Positions 37,114 through 46,603 of a stretch of 64,000 bases of DNA are shown piece by piece. The notes beneath the pieces were generated by a model. The model saw nothing but the letters and a program-made list of their open reading frames with translations. It ran no database searches and was not told where the DNA came from. The position numbers and the translations under genes are program-made. Location of the stretch: NCBI RefSeq assembly GCF_002954455.1, contig NZ_MSCC01000001.1:447205-511204 (forward strand), in the 5' to 3' direction. Each line of letters begins with the position of its first letter. Positions within the stretch are counted from its first letter, which is position 1. The DNA is from Photobacterium aquimaris. Its GTDB lineage: Bacteria > Pseudomonadota > Gammaproteobacteria > Enterobacterales > Vibrionaceae.

Positions 37114-38364
37114 ATGATGACAAATACTAAAATAAGCCAAGTTGTGTTTTGGTTATCTGTCGCAATTGTTTCCATTGGTTTTATGGAAAATATTGATGCG
37201 CTAAGATATGACCTAATGGTTCCTTTATTAGGAATTGGGTGGGTGCTGCACTTTTTGGATACTAATAACAAAATTGATAGTCAAAGTACGAAGTCATTTA
37301 TTTGGATATCATTACTGGTAGCACTTATTGCTTTACCTTCAGTTTTTAAAATATACCCACATATGCATAACTTAGTTAAATACACTTACTATAGTTTTGT
37401 TGTTGGTATGATGGTGAAGATATTTTCTGCTTACAGTACCTTCGTTTTTCTTAAAGGAGACATTAATAAATTAGAAAAAATGGTCAAATACGTAATCATT
37501 TTTAATTTATCAATGTTTTTTCTGCAATTTATCGTCGTCTTCCCTACAGGTTATTACATTGATCCATTGAGAGCTATAACAGGTGAACCATCACGTTATG
37601 GTGGTGGAATGGTTATTCCTGTTATTGGTCAAGTTTATCGTTGTACTGGTTTTTATGAAGAGCCATCAACTTACGCTGGATTTATTGTTGTTCTTTTAGC
37701 ATCTAAACTCTATCTAAATCCAAAAGTTGATAAGTTAGTTATCATTGCTGCAATCTCAATCATTATGTCATTCTCGGTGGCTGCGATTGCTTATGGTCTT
37801 ATCATTATTGGTTACTTCTTATTAAGAAGTAAGGGTAGTTATTTAAAGTATATTTTATTTTTATTATCGCCATTATTGGTTGCTGCCGTTATAGGGATTG
37901 CTTTTGAGCGTTTAACTTCTCAAGGCGGTAATGCTCAAGATATACGCGATAATTTAAATGCAATGGTTTTTGCTCAGCAGCTGCCTATTTTGATTTTTGG
38001 TAATGGTGCACTTGGTATTATGCCTGCTGCTGCTGGAGTTATGAATAGCACAGGCGCTATTTATCGATTAGGTATTGCGTCGCTTAATGATAATGGTATG
38101 TGGTTATTCTTTATCATTAAATTTGGTTATGTTGGACTTGCTATTATTGGGTCTTATTTGTTTATTAAAACCAAATCGACGCTAAATCGAATTATTTTAT
38201 TTGTTATATTTTTAACTAAATTAAGTTTTCTATACTTTGGTTTTATATTTTATTTCTTCTTGGTATTCAACAACAAACCAGTATTGGAATCTGATATTGA
38301 AGATGACGATGACGATGACGATGATGACACTAACGATGAAGGAAGTCATAAAAATGTCGATTAA
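37114..38364 (+). CDS. Wzy-like polysaccharide polymerase
   Basis: A 416-aa hydrophobic protein with about ten membrane segments. A larger extracytoplasmic loop in the middle contains GYYIDPLRAITGEPSRYGGG and CTGFYEEPSTYAGF, as in O-antigen/EPS polymerases. It would join repeat units in the periplasm in a Wzx/Wzy pathway, consistent with the flippase gene directly downstream. The C-terminus ends in an acidic run of nine Asp followed by a hydrophilic tail, encoded by GATGAC repeats (38302-38319). No conserved catalytic motif can be assigned, as is usual for Wzy. Confidence 0.75.
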   Translation: MMTNTKISQVVFWLSVAIVSIGFMENIDALRYDLMVPLLGIGWVLHFLDTNNKIDSQSTKSFIWISLLVALIALPSVFKIYPHMHNLVKYTYYSFVVGMMVKIFSAYSTFVFLKGDINKLEKMVKYVIIFNLSMFFLQFIVVFPTGYYIDPLRAITGEPSRYGGGMVIPVIGQVYRCTGFYEEPSTYAGFIVVLLASKLYLNPKVDKLVIIAAISIIMSFSVAAIAYGLIIIGYFLLRSKGSYLKYILFLLSPLLVAAVIGIAFERLTSQGGNAQDIRDNLNAMVFAQQLPILIFGNGALGIMPAAAGVMNSTGAIYRLGIASLNDNGMWLFFIIKFGYVGLAIIGSYLFIKTKSTLNRIILFVIFLTKLSFLYFGFIFYFFLVFNNKPVLESDIEDDDDDDDDDTNDEGSHKNVD

Positions 38365-38382
38365 ACAAAGGAATCTATTCTT

Positions 38383-39771
38383 GTGAATATTCGAGAGTTC
38401 AAAGCGTTCTTGTGGAGCTTTGTTGATGGTGTTGGCTCTCAAGGTAGTCAATTAATCATTACTATTCTGTTAGCACGGTTACTTACGCCAGCTGATTTTG
38501 GTGTTATTGGTTTAATTTCAGTAGTTGTTTATTTATCTAATGTAATTGGCAATGGTGGTTTAAATAGTAGTTTAATTCGTAAGGCTGAAGCAACTGCGGA
38601 TGATTTCACATCAGTATTTGTATTTAATATTACGCTTGGTATTTTACTTTATGCGATTATCTTTTTCTCTTCTGGATTCTTAGCGCACTTTTTAAATTTA
38701 CCACAAGCTGAAGTTTATCTAAAAGTATATGCATTAAGTATTGTATTTACAGCTTTTGAGCAAATTCAGCGAGTAACATTAACATTAGATCTTAACTTTA
38801 GAACGCAGGCTAAAATTACATTATTCTCTGTGATTTTTAGTGGTATTGTTGCGTTATTATTAGCTCATAATGGTTTTGGTGTTTGGGCGCTAATTATTCA
38901 AACGGTGGTTTTATCATCAGTAAGATGTGTTATCTTTTGGTGTGTAATTCGGTGGAGACCAACAGGGCATTTTAGAATGTCACTGTTGCTAGAGCATTTA
39001 AACTTTGGTTATAAATTGCTGCTTGGTAACATTGTTGATGTCGCATATCGTTATATGTTTAATTTAGGTATTGGTAAGTTTTATTCTGTTACTGATTTAG
39101 GTTTTTATAACCAAGCAACTAAATTGACAGAAGTACCATCAATGACAATAACATCGGTTGTACGTCGAGTTAACTATCCTATTATTAGTAAGTTAAGAAA
39201 TAATGATAAATGTTATTTTGGTAATTTAATTAATATTGCATCTTATATTGTAAGTGTTTATTTGCCTGTATCATTATGGTTATCATTTAATTCACACGAT
39301 ATTATTTTGAAGTTACTTGGTGAGCGTTGGGTTGGTGCAAGTTTATTCTTATCAATATTATCTATCGCTTTTTTTGTTGTGCCATTATCTAATTTATTTG
39401 GAAATATATTATCAGTTGAAGGACGTAGTGACTTATATCTAAAAATAAGATTATCAGTTAAATTGATACTTGGTATTATCTTTGTTTTAATCCACTCTTA
39501 TGGTATTCATGTGGTTTTATACTTCATGATTTTTGCAACTGTATTTGAATGGTTTGTTAACATCTTAATTTCGCATAAATACTTTAAATTTCCAGTTTTA
39601 AAATATTTTAAGCGATTAGTTTTAATTATGGTTCCAATCGTAATTTCAAGCTTGTTAGTTAATTATTATATTAATATCGATTCAATCATTGTCGATCTGG
39701 GTGTGAAGCTAATATTAAGTATGATAGTCCCTGCTGGTATATTGTTATTGTTATCAAAAGAAAAAGTGTAA
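38383..39771 (+). CDS. Wzx-like oligosaccharide flippase
   Basis: A 462-aa polytopic protein of the MOP superfamily, closest in pattern to WzxC-type lipopolysaccharide flippases. Signs are the N-terminal FLWSFVDGVGSQGSQLIITILLARLLTPADFGVIGL with an ARLLTP motif, about 12-14 membrane helices, and a central GYKLLLGNIVDVAYRYMFNLGIGKFYS. It moves undecaprenyl-linked repeat units to the periplasmic face. The GTG at 38383 has AAGGAA upstream. It follows the polymerase gene by 18 bases, so the two are co-transcribed. Confidence 0.88.
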   Translation: MNIREFKAFLWSFVDGVGSQGSQLIITILLARLLTPADFGVIGLISVVVYLSNVIGNGGLNSSLIRKAEATADDFTSVFVFNITLGILLYAIIFFSSGFLAHFLNLPQAEVYLKVYALSIVFTAFEQIQRVTLTLDLNFRTQAKITLFSVIFSGIVALLLAHNGFGVWALIIQTVVLSSVRCVIFWCVIRWRPTGHFRMSLLLEHLNFGYKLLLGNIVDVAYRYMFNLGIGKFYSVTDLGFYNQATKLTEVPSMTITSVVRRVNYPIISKLRNNDKCYFGNLINIASYIVSVYLPVSLWLSFNSHDIILKLLGERWVGASLFLSILSIAFFVVPLSNLFGNILSVEGRSDLYLKIRLSVKLILGIIFVLIHSYGIHVVLYFMIFATVFEWFVNILISHKYFKFPVLKYFKRLVLIMVPIVISSLLVNYYINIDSIIVDLGVKLILSMIVPAGILLLLSKEKV

Positions 39772-39814
39772 TACTGCGTTGTTAATTGTTTTTGTTATTT
39801 GATCTGGTTTTATT

Positions 39815-40882
39815 ATGACACAAAAAAGTATAGATTTATTTATTGATGCAATAAGGAAAGGTGGTGCTGAACGTGTTTGCGTTAATTATGCAAATTATTT
39901 AGCTGACAATAATTATAAAGTACGTATTGTTCTTTTTAGAGAATATGAAGATTCTTATATTAACCTTTTAGATAATCGAATTGAATTGGTTTATTTGCAT
40001 TGCCATAATGCATCTTCAATGCTTAAAAAAATAAAAGCAACAAATTTTAAGTTTGCTAGTACTGTAATTACATTTAATCATCAAATATCTATTGCATTAT
40101 GGTTTTATCGTCGATTCATCGATAAAAGTAAATTTAAGTTAATTGCTCGTAATGTGAATTACCTTAGTCGAGATTTACATATCCGTAAAAATTCGATCAA
40201 GAAATTCGTTACAATCCTATTAACAAAATTAGTTTATAGAAATATCGATTATTATATTGCTCAATGTAATGATATGAAAGATGACATGGTAAGTTATCTT
40301 TCTATTCCAGAGAATAAGATAACGGTTATATATAACCCTGTATCGACAAGTATTTTTAAACAACCTGATGTTGAAAAAGATATTGATCTATTATTTGTCG
40401 GTCGTATAAAAAAGCAAAAAGGCCTTGATTACCTTGCGAATGTGATTGATCTTGTTTCTCAGCAGCGAAAAATTAACGTATCTATTATTGGTACAGGTGA
40501 TCTTGAAACAGAGCTTCAGCATAATTTAGATGATATTAAACAACGTAATAATATCGAAGTTGAACGTATATTAGCAACTGATGATGTTAATAATTATTAC
40601 AATCGCTCTCGTATTACGATTTTAACCTCTTTATATGAGGGATTCCCTAATGTTCTTGCTGAATCTTTAACTGCAGGTACGCCTGTGGTTTCTTTTGATT
40701 GCCCAAGTGGCCCTGCTGAAATCATTGAGAATGGCATTAATGGTTATTTAGTTCCGTGCTTTGATTGCAATGAATTTGCGCAAAAAGTTATCTCACTTCT
40801 AGATGATAATCAACTGTCTGATATTAGATACTTTAATAGTGATAAGAGCTTTAATTTGCTCGAACAAGTTATAAAAGACTAA
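39815..40882 (+). CDS. Glycosyltransferase family 4
   Basis: The 355-aa protein has a GT-B fold pattern. The N-terminal domain begins with KGGAERVCVNYANYL, a GG-A-x motif common in GT4. The C-terminal domain has LLFVGRIKKQKGLDYL and the nucleotide-sugar E-x7-E motif EGFPNVLAESLTAGTPVVSFDCPSGPAEII (about 280-308). It transfers a sugar, with retention of configuration, onto the growing lipid-linked repeat unit at the cytoplasmic face. The sugar cannot be told. It lies between the flippase gene and a second GT4. Confidence 0.87.
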   Translation: MTQKSIDLFIDAIRKGGAERVCVNYANYLADNNYKVRIVLFREYEDSYINLLDNRIELVYLHCHNASSMLKKIKATNFKFASTVITFNHQISIALWFYRRFIDKSKFKLIARNVNYLSRDLHIRKNSIKKFVTILLTKLVYRNIDYYIAQCNDMKDDMVSYLSIPENKITVIYNPVSTSIFKQPDVEKDIDLLFVGRIKKQKGLDYLANVIDLVSQQRKINVSIIGTGDLETELQHNLDDIKQRNNIEVERILATDDVNNYYNRSRITILTSLYEGFPNVLAESLTAGTPVVSFDCPSGPAEIIENGINGYLVPCFDCNEFAQKVISLLDDNQLSDIRYFNSDKSFNLLEQVIKD

Positions 40883-40939
40883 CTCCATATTCAAATTAAG
40901 ACATTATATAAATATAATCTTAAACTAAATGAGAATAAC

Positions 40940-42094
40940 ATGAAGAAAGTTGTAATATTTGAGTTTTTTACAGGTAATATCGCAGGTGCACAAAAAGTAA
41001 CATTAAATATCATTCCGATGTTAAAGAAGAAATATGATGTCGTCATCTTTCAACGTCTAAATAATACTTTGTACAGTGATACTGTAAAAGAATTTGGTGA
41101 TACTAAAAAAATTCCATGTGAATCATTATTTACTAAAGTTTTTGGTACTGGTCGATTTGAGGGAACTAAAAAAACACTAATGGATAAACTTTATTTTATC
41201 CTTAATGTTTTATTCTTTAATGTGTTTTCTCTTTTTCATGTAATTAAAGAAAAACCTGATTACACATATACCTATGATCCTCGTGGTTTTGTATTATCTT
41301 GTTTGTTGCTTAAGTTGACTAAAACTAAAGTTATTTGGCATCTGCATAGTAAGTTAAGTTGTTCAGATAAAATATCTAAAATAATGATGTCTTTTGTTGA
41401 TGAAATTATTGTCCCATCTCAAAATATTAAAGACTCGTTGCCTCAAGATGATAAGGTAAAAGTTATTTATAATGGTTTTGACCTTAAGCGTGAAATAGCG
41501 AAAAATCCAGTTGATGATGAATTGAATTTATCATTCGTTGGTAGCTTGGTTGCTCATAAAGGGCTTCATAATATATTACTGGCTTTAAAAGATATTAACC
41601 ATTCAAATGTTAAACTTCATGTTTATGGTTCATATGCTCATTCTAATCCATTACTAAATTATGAAGACTATATAAGTAGTATTATTTCTGAAAATGCACT
41701 ACAAGATAAAGTTATATTTCATGGTTGGTGTTCAAATGTTATACCTGAAATAATGAAGTCAGATTTGTTAATTTTCCCATCAGTGATAAATCAAACGTTA
41801 TCATTTAAAGGGGAAACAATGAATGTTAATTCTAGTGAAGCATTACCAACTATTGTGATTGAAGCACTTAGTGTTGAAACTCCTGTTGTTGCGGTTAATA
41901 CACCTGGAATTTCTGAAATTGTAGTTGAAAAATCAGACGGTATAATTATTGATGAATCAGAGCCAGTATTAATCGCTAACGCTGTTAATGAGATCATTTC
42001 TAATCAAGAATGTTATCATCCTGATAGCAAATTAATTATTAATAAATTTAGTTTAGAAGAAATGCAACAACATATATATAACACGTTTAAGTAA
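40940..42094 (+). CDS. Glycosyltransferase family 4
   Basis: 384 aa with GT4 features. The N-terminus FFTGNIAGAQKVTLNIIPML is the acceptor side, SFVGSLVAHKGLHNILLAL starts the nucleotide-binding domain, and EALPTIVIEALSVETPVVAVNTPGISEIV carries the E-x7-E motif (about 305-333). It probably adds another residue of the repeat unit. There is an AGAATAAC stretch before the ATG, but the ribosome site is weak. A 224-base AT-rich gap follows before the ATP-grasp pair. Confidence 0.87.
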   Translation: MKKVVIFEFFTGNIAGAQKVTLNIIPMLKKKYDVVIFQRLNNTLYSDTVKEFGDTKKIPCESLFTKVFGTGRFEGTKKTLMDKLYFILNVLFFNVFSLFHVIKEKPDYTYTYDPRGFVLSCLLLKLTKTKVIWHLHSKLSCSDKISKIMMSFVDEIIVPSQNIKDSLPQDDKVKVIYNGFDLKREIAKNPVDDELNLSFVGSLVAHKGLHNILLALKDINHSNVKLHVYGSYAHSNPLLNYEDYISSIISENALQDKVIFHGWCSNVIPEIMKSDLLIFPSVINQTLSFKGETMNVNSSEALPTIVIEALSVETPVVAVNTPGISEIVVEKSDGIIIDESEPVLIANAVNEIISNQECYHPDSKLIINKFSLEEMQQHIYNTFK

Positions 42095-42318
42095 TAGTAC
42101 TTACCGCGCTAAATATAATATTGGCTAGCTATTGAATTAATTAAAATAATCACTGTGATTTAATATAAGCAGTAATAATTCAATAAGTTGTATAGATGTG
42201 TAATTTTAATTTATTGTATTTGATCGGTATTAAAGAGGGAGCTTCAATATCGATTATTTTTAATCATATATGACTTTATTATTTGCGATTTTTGTATTTA
42301 ATAAAGAAAGGGTTTTTA

Positions 42319-43329
42319 ATGAAAAATAGCTTTTTACGACGTCGCATTTTTGAACTTCGTGTAGGAGTACAAGATTTAATCTGGGGACTAAAAAACCCTG
42401 AATCTTTTAAGCGGAAAAATACGCTTAGTCCAATAATGGGTCGATTTTCATCTTATAAATTCGAGTTGCTTTCTGGTGTTAAATCGGATGACTATCTTTC
42501 TGATGCTTTTTATTTTAATAAAGTTGAAGCAAAAATAAACAACTTTGAATTGAGTGATTATTTCAATCATAAAGGTTACCTACCTTCTATTTTGCAATCA
42601 AATGCGATTCCATTATTGATTAATTATATCGCCGGTATTGTTTACGATGCTGATGATAACATTATTGATGCAAGCACTGTTGCTGAAAAATTACGTAATG
42701 ATCCTGTTAATGACGAGTTTGTTATTAAGAGAAGCGTTGGTACTGGTGGTGGTGAAAGTGTTGAGGTTGGTAATGCGGAGAAAATTATTCCGTTCTTTAA
42801 CCTCTATCGTAAAAAGAAATATGATTTTGTTATTCAGCCGTTGATTAAACAACACGATAAATTAGCTGAGTTTAATCCATCATCACTTAATACCGTGCGC
42901 ATTATGACACTGGCTTATGACGGTGAAGTTCACCATGTTTCAAGTATGGTGAAAATGGGAAGTCCAGGAGGCAGAATCGATAACGTTAGTGCTGGTGGTT
43001 TATGTATTGGTATTAAGGATGATGGTTCATTAACAACATTTGGTTTTGACTGTTATTTGAATAAAACTACTCAGCACCCACAAACTCAGCTTGAGTTTCC
43101 TGGCAATTATGAAGTGCCTTACTTTAACGAAATGGTTGATGTTGTAAAAGAGAAGCATCAACTGTTCAAGAGTCATGGCATTATTTCATGGGACGTGAGT
43201 GTTGATAATTATGGTTACGTCACTATTGTTGAATGTAATACAGCATGGAGTGGTTTAGAGTCACATCAAGCATTTCATGGTCCAGTATTTAAACAACACA
43301 TGCCATATATAAAGAATATTAATTTATAA
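42319..43329 (+). CDS. Sugar-transfer associated ATP-grasp protein
   Basis: From ATG 42319 (AAAGGG upstream) 336 aa. It has the pattern of the sugar-transfer associated ATP-grasp family: FVIKRSVGTGGGESVEVG (glycine-rich nucleotide loop), YDFVIQPLIKQHDKLAEFNPSSLNTVRIMTL (hallmark NPSSLNTVR), GGRIDNVSAGGLCIGI and ISWDVSVDNYGYVTIVECNTAW. ATP-grasp enzymes activate a carboxylate and join it to an amine or other nucleophile. In this locus it may attach an amino acid or related group to a uronic acid. A close paralogue follows at 43703. Confidence 0.85.
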   Translation: MKNSFLRRRIFELRVGVQDLIWGLKNPESFKRKNTLSPIMGRFSSYKFELLSGVKSDDYLSDAFYFNKVEAKINNFELSDYFNHKGYLPSILQSNAIPLLINYIAGIVYDADDNIIDASTVAEKLRNDPVNDEFVIKRSVGTGGGESVEVGNAEKIIPFFNLYRKKKYDFVIQPLIKQHDKLAEFNPSSLNTVRIMTLAYDGEVHHVSSMVKMGSPGGRIDNVSAGGLCIGIKDDGSLTTFGFDCYLNKTTQHPQTQLEFPGNYEVPYFNEMVDVVKEKHQLFKSHGIISWDVSVDNYGYVTIVECNTAWSGLESHQAFHGPVFKQHMPYIKNINL

Positions 43330-43702
43330 TATTAAATACAATTATTGAATAACCAATAAATTATGTTTTTTGATAAATATTTAGGCTTAATATTATTTAT
43401 TTATCCTGAATTTGTTGGGTGGTTGAAATTATTAGTTAATTTATTGGAAACTAAATGCTTATAATGGTTAATACTTAATATCGAGTTGTTATTGTATTTA
43501 TAGCTAATTAATGACATCAAATAATTAAATGTAAATTATGCTGATAGTTTTACTTCTTGTTATTTGTATTTTATATGTTTTGTTGGTGTCATTATTTTCA
43601 TAGATTAATTCAATAGTGACTTTACGATATTATTTAAAAATGACCTGTGTATAATGCAAAGCTTTTCATTACACTAATAACATTCTTATATAAGGCTTAC
43701 AA
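43330..43702 (+). other. Intergenic gap between paralogous ATP-grasp genes
   Basis: A 373-base AT-rich stretch with no ORF of note. A perfect TATAAT occurs near 43651 about 50 bases before the next gene but has no well-spaced -35, so I do not call a promoter. It is long for a within-operon gap and could be the scar of the duplication. Confidence 0.4.
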
Positions 43703-44710
43703 ATGAAAAATAGCTTTGCTCGTCGTTTTGCTTATGAGATTTTGGCAAATGCTAGATATATTAAATATGGTATTAAAAATCCTAAATCTCTAAAATGTAA
43801 AAATATGCTAAGCCCAATGTTAGGGCGTTTTTGGAGTCACCGCTATCAAAGTGCTTGCGGTATTGAATCAGATCATTATTTATCTGAACCTTATTTTTAC
43901 AATAATTTAGAAGCAAAAGTTAACGATTTTGGTCTGAATAAATTTTTTGATCATAAAGGTTATATTTCAAATATCCTTAATAGTAATACAGTGTTAACAA
44001 TTGCAAATTGTATTGCTGGTACTATTTATGATAGTAACAATGACGTTATTGAGTTTAATGATTTAGTATCATATCTTGAACAATCACTACCTGGCACTGA
44101 GTTTGTTATCAAACGTAGTATTGGTACAGGTGGCGGTAATGGTGTTGAAATTGGTGTTGCAAATCATATAGTTCCATTTTTAACTACTTATTTTAATGCT
44201 AAATATGACTTTGTTATTCAACCTGTTATAACGCAGCATGATGATCTGGCTATCTTTAACCCATCATCAATTAATACTGTAAGAGTGATGAGTTTTGCTT
44301 ACCAAGGCAATGTTTATCCTGTATCAACAGTATTAAGAATGGGTAATGGTGGCCGTATTGATAACTCTGCAGCTGGTGGTATATCTATTGGTGTTGATAG
44401 CTCTGGTAAATTACGAGATTTCGCAATTGATCATGATTTCAAAAAATATTATCAGCATCCAGGAACATCTATTAAATTTTCAGATGGTTATTTGATTCCT
44501 TATTATAATGAGTTATTGGAACTTGTTAAAGATAAGCACAAATGTTTAAAAAGCCACGGTATAGTTTCATGGGACTTAACAGTAGATAATGACGGCAATA
44601 TGTCCATTATTGAATATAATGCAGGTTGGGGTGAAATTAATTTCCATCAAGCAAATAATGGTCCCATATTTAAAAATCATATTAAATATATAAAAAGTAT
44701 TAATAAGTGA
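43703..44710 (+). CDS. Sugar-transfer associated ATP-grasp protein, paralogue
   Basis: 335 aa and collinear with the product at 42319. Both begin MKNSF and share RK..LSPM(L/M)GRF near residue 40. The nucleotide loop is EFVIKRSIGTGGGNGVEIG, the hallmark is FNPSSINTVRVM, then NGGRIDNSAAGGISIGV and IVSWDLTVDNDGNMSIIEYNAGW. The pair looks like a tandem duplication that has diverged, so the two enzymes may add different amino-acid groups or act on different sugars. The next gene starts 9 bases after its stop. Confidence 0.85.
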   Translation: MKNSFARRFAYEILANARYIKYGIKNPKSLKCKNMLSPMLGRFWSHRYQSACGIESDHYLSEPYFYNNLEAKVNDFGLNKFFDHKGYISNILNSNTVLTIANCIAGTIYDSNNDVIEFNDLVSYLEQSLPGTEFVIKRSIGTGGGNGVEIGVANHIVPFLTTYFNAKYDFVIQPVITQHDDLAIFNPSSINTVRVMSFAYQGNVYPVSTVLRMGNGGRIDNSAAGGISIGVDSSGKLRDFAIDHDFKKYYQHPGTSIKFSDGYLIPYYNELLELVKDKHKCLKSHGIVSWDLTVDNDGNMSIIEYNAGWGEINFHQANNGPIFKNHIKYIKSINK

Positions 44711-44719
44711 GGGTGTAAA

Positions 44720-45592
44720 GTGGAAAGTCTAGAATTTAGATTGTTCTCAAAGATCATCTCTAAAATACCAATTAAGACTCGATTGCAGATTTTGTTTTTC
44801 CGAAAATTTAAGCGATTTATCAATTTTGATAATCCTCGGACATATAATGAAAAAATTCAGTGTAAAAAGATAGCAGATCGCAATGAACTATTAACGATTG
44901 GTGCTGATAAAATAAAAGCGAAAGATTTCGTTAAAGATATTGTTCCTGAATTATATCTACCAAAAATGTTATGGGTAGGTGATTCGCCTGAGTCGCTTGA
45001 TAAATTAGATTTAACAACGTTACCAAAAGATTACGTATATAAAGCAAACCATACGAGTCAGACGATCGAAATTATTCGTCATGGTAATCATCTTAGTAAA
45101 GATAAGATGAAATCGTTAGCAAAGGATTGGCTTAAAAAAGATCAATCTGGTGCGCTTGGCGAATGGGCATATGAAAATATTCCACCAAGAGTATTTATTG
45201 AAGAATATCTTGAATTTAATGGTCATGAACCTGATGACTATAAACTGTATGTATTTAATGGCAAAGTTGGCTTCATTCAGTTAGATTCTGGTCGTTTTAC
45301 AAGTATGACCCGTAATCTATATGACGCTAATTGGGAAGAACTAGGGTTTGAGTATCATCATCCTCGTCGTCATCCTGCGCCACCTAAACCGGAATTTATA
45401 GATGAGATGATCTGTATTGCGGAAAAAATTGGTCAACATTACGATTTTGTTCGGGTCGATTTATATTTCTATGAAGGAAAGGTAACGTTCAGTGAGCTAA
45501 CGATGTATTCAGCATCTGGATTTTTAACGATGCCTGATGATTGGGATGTAAAAATCGGCGATCTGTGGACACAAAATTATAAGGTGAAATAA
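44720..45592 (+). CDS. TupA-like ATP-grasp protein
   Basis: 290 aa from a GTG. Motifs are as in the 36075 product: NPRTYNEKIQCKK, GADKIKAKDFV, DYVYKANHTSQT (nucleotide strand), PRVFIEEYLE, PDDYKLYVFNGK and DFVRVDLYFYEGKVTFSELTMYSASG. The two are related but not close. Its stop overlaps the epimerase start (45592). That coupling to a UDP-glucuronate 4-epimerase supports a role in modifying uronic acids, possibly amide-linking an amino acid to GalA or GlcA. Confidence 0.8.
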   Translation: MESLEFRLFSKIISKIPIKTRLQILFFRKFKRFINFDNPRTYNEKIQCKKIADRNELLTIGADKIKAKDFVKDIVPELYLPKMLWVGDSPESLDKLDLTTLPKDYVYKANHTSQTIEIIRHGNHLSKDKMKSLAKDWLKKDQSGALGEWAYENIPPRVFIEEYLEFNGHEPDDYKLYVFNGKVGFIQLDSGRFTSMTRNLYDANWEELGFEYHHPRRHPAPPKPEFIDEMICIAEKIGQHYDFVRVDLYFYEGKVTFSELTMYSASGFLTMPDDWDVKIGDLWTQNYKVK

Positions 45593-46599
45593 TGAAATAT
45601 TTAGTGACTGGTGCTGCTGGTTTTATTGGCGCAAAAGTAAGTGAAGAATTATTGAAAAAAGGCCATGATGTTGTTGGTATTGATATCATCAATGATTATT
45701 ATGACGTTGCGTTAAAAGAATCACGTCTAGCACCTCTGCTAAAAGACAGCAAATTCGTCTTCAAGAAAATTGATATTGCGCATTCTCAAGATGTACTAGA
45801 TTTATTTGCCGCCGAAAAATTTGATCGTGTTGTTCACCTTGCAGCTCAAGCAGGTGTACGTTATTCGATTGAAAACCCAATGGCATATGCTGATAGTAAC
45901 CTTGTGGGTCACCTTAATATTTTAGAAGGTTGTCGTCATAATAATGTTGCTCACCTTGTTTATGCGTCATCAAGCTCTGTATATGGCCTGAATGCAAAAA
46001 CACCATTTTCAACCTCAGACACCGTTGATCACCCAGTATCACTTTACGCGGCAACTAAAAAATCTAATGAGTTAATGGCTCACTCATACTCACATTTGTA
46101 CAATATGCCAACCACTGGATTACGTTTCTTTACCGTTTATGGTCCTTGTGGTCGTCCAGATATGGCACCTTTTATTTTCACTAAGAAAATTCTAGATGGC
46201 GAAACGATTGATATTAACAACAATGGCGATATGTGGCGTGATTTCACTTACATCGATGACATTGTTGAAGGTGTTATTCGTATTGCTGATGTGATCCCTG
46301 CGCGTAATGATGATTGGACTGTTGAAGAAGGTACACCAGCATCAAGTTCAGCACCATACAGTGTTTATAATATCGGTCACGGTAGCCCAATTAATTTGAT
46401 GGACTTTATTAAAGCTATTGAAGCTGAATTAGGCATTGAAGCAACTAAGAACTTCCGTGGCATGCAACCTGGTGATGTTTACCAAACGTATGCAGATACG
46501 CAAGATTTATTCAAAGCTACCGGCTATACCCCTAAAGTCGGAGTGAAAGAAGGCGTTGCGAACCTCGTTCGTTGGTATAAAGAATTTTATAATAAGTGA
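45592..46599 (+). CDS. UDP-glucuronate 4-epimerase (NAD-dependent, SDR)
   Basis: 335 aa extended SDR. The N-terminal Rossmann motif is TGAAGFIGAKV, with catalytic YxxxK (YAATKKSNE, about 150) and a Ser/Thr in YASSSSVYG. AAQAGVRYSIENPMAYADSNLVGHLNILEGCR and TGLRFFTVYGPCGRPDMAPFIFTKKIL are very like CapI/WbnF-type UDP-glucuronate 4-epimerases. It should interconvert UDP-GlcA and UDP-GalA. The UDP-glucose dehydrogenase encoded at 47727 would make the UDP-GlcA. Confidence 0.9.
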   Translation: MKYLVTGAAGFIGAKVSEELLKKGHDVVGIDIINDYYDVALKESRLAPLLKDSKFVFKKIDIAHSQDVLDLFAAEKFDRVVHLAAQAGVRYSIENPMAYADSNLVGHLNILEGCRHNNVAHLVYASSSSVYGLNAKTPFSTSDTVDHPVSLYAATKKSNELMAHSYSHLYNMPTTGLRFFTVYGPCGRPDMAPFIFTKKILDGETIDINNNGDMWRDFTYIDDIVEGVIRIADVIPARNDDWTVEEGTPASSSAPYSVYNIGHGSPINLMDFIKAIEAELGIEATKNFRGMQPGDVYQTYADTQDLFKATGYTPKVGVKEGVANLVRWYKEFYNK

Positions 46600-46603
46600 C
46601 CCC

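Noticed and set aside
43630..43660. TATAAT before the second ATP-grasp paralogue as an internal promoter.
   Set aside because: No -35 element lies at 16-18 bases, and the region is so AT-rich that such hexamers are expected by chance.
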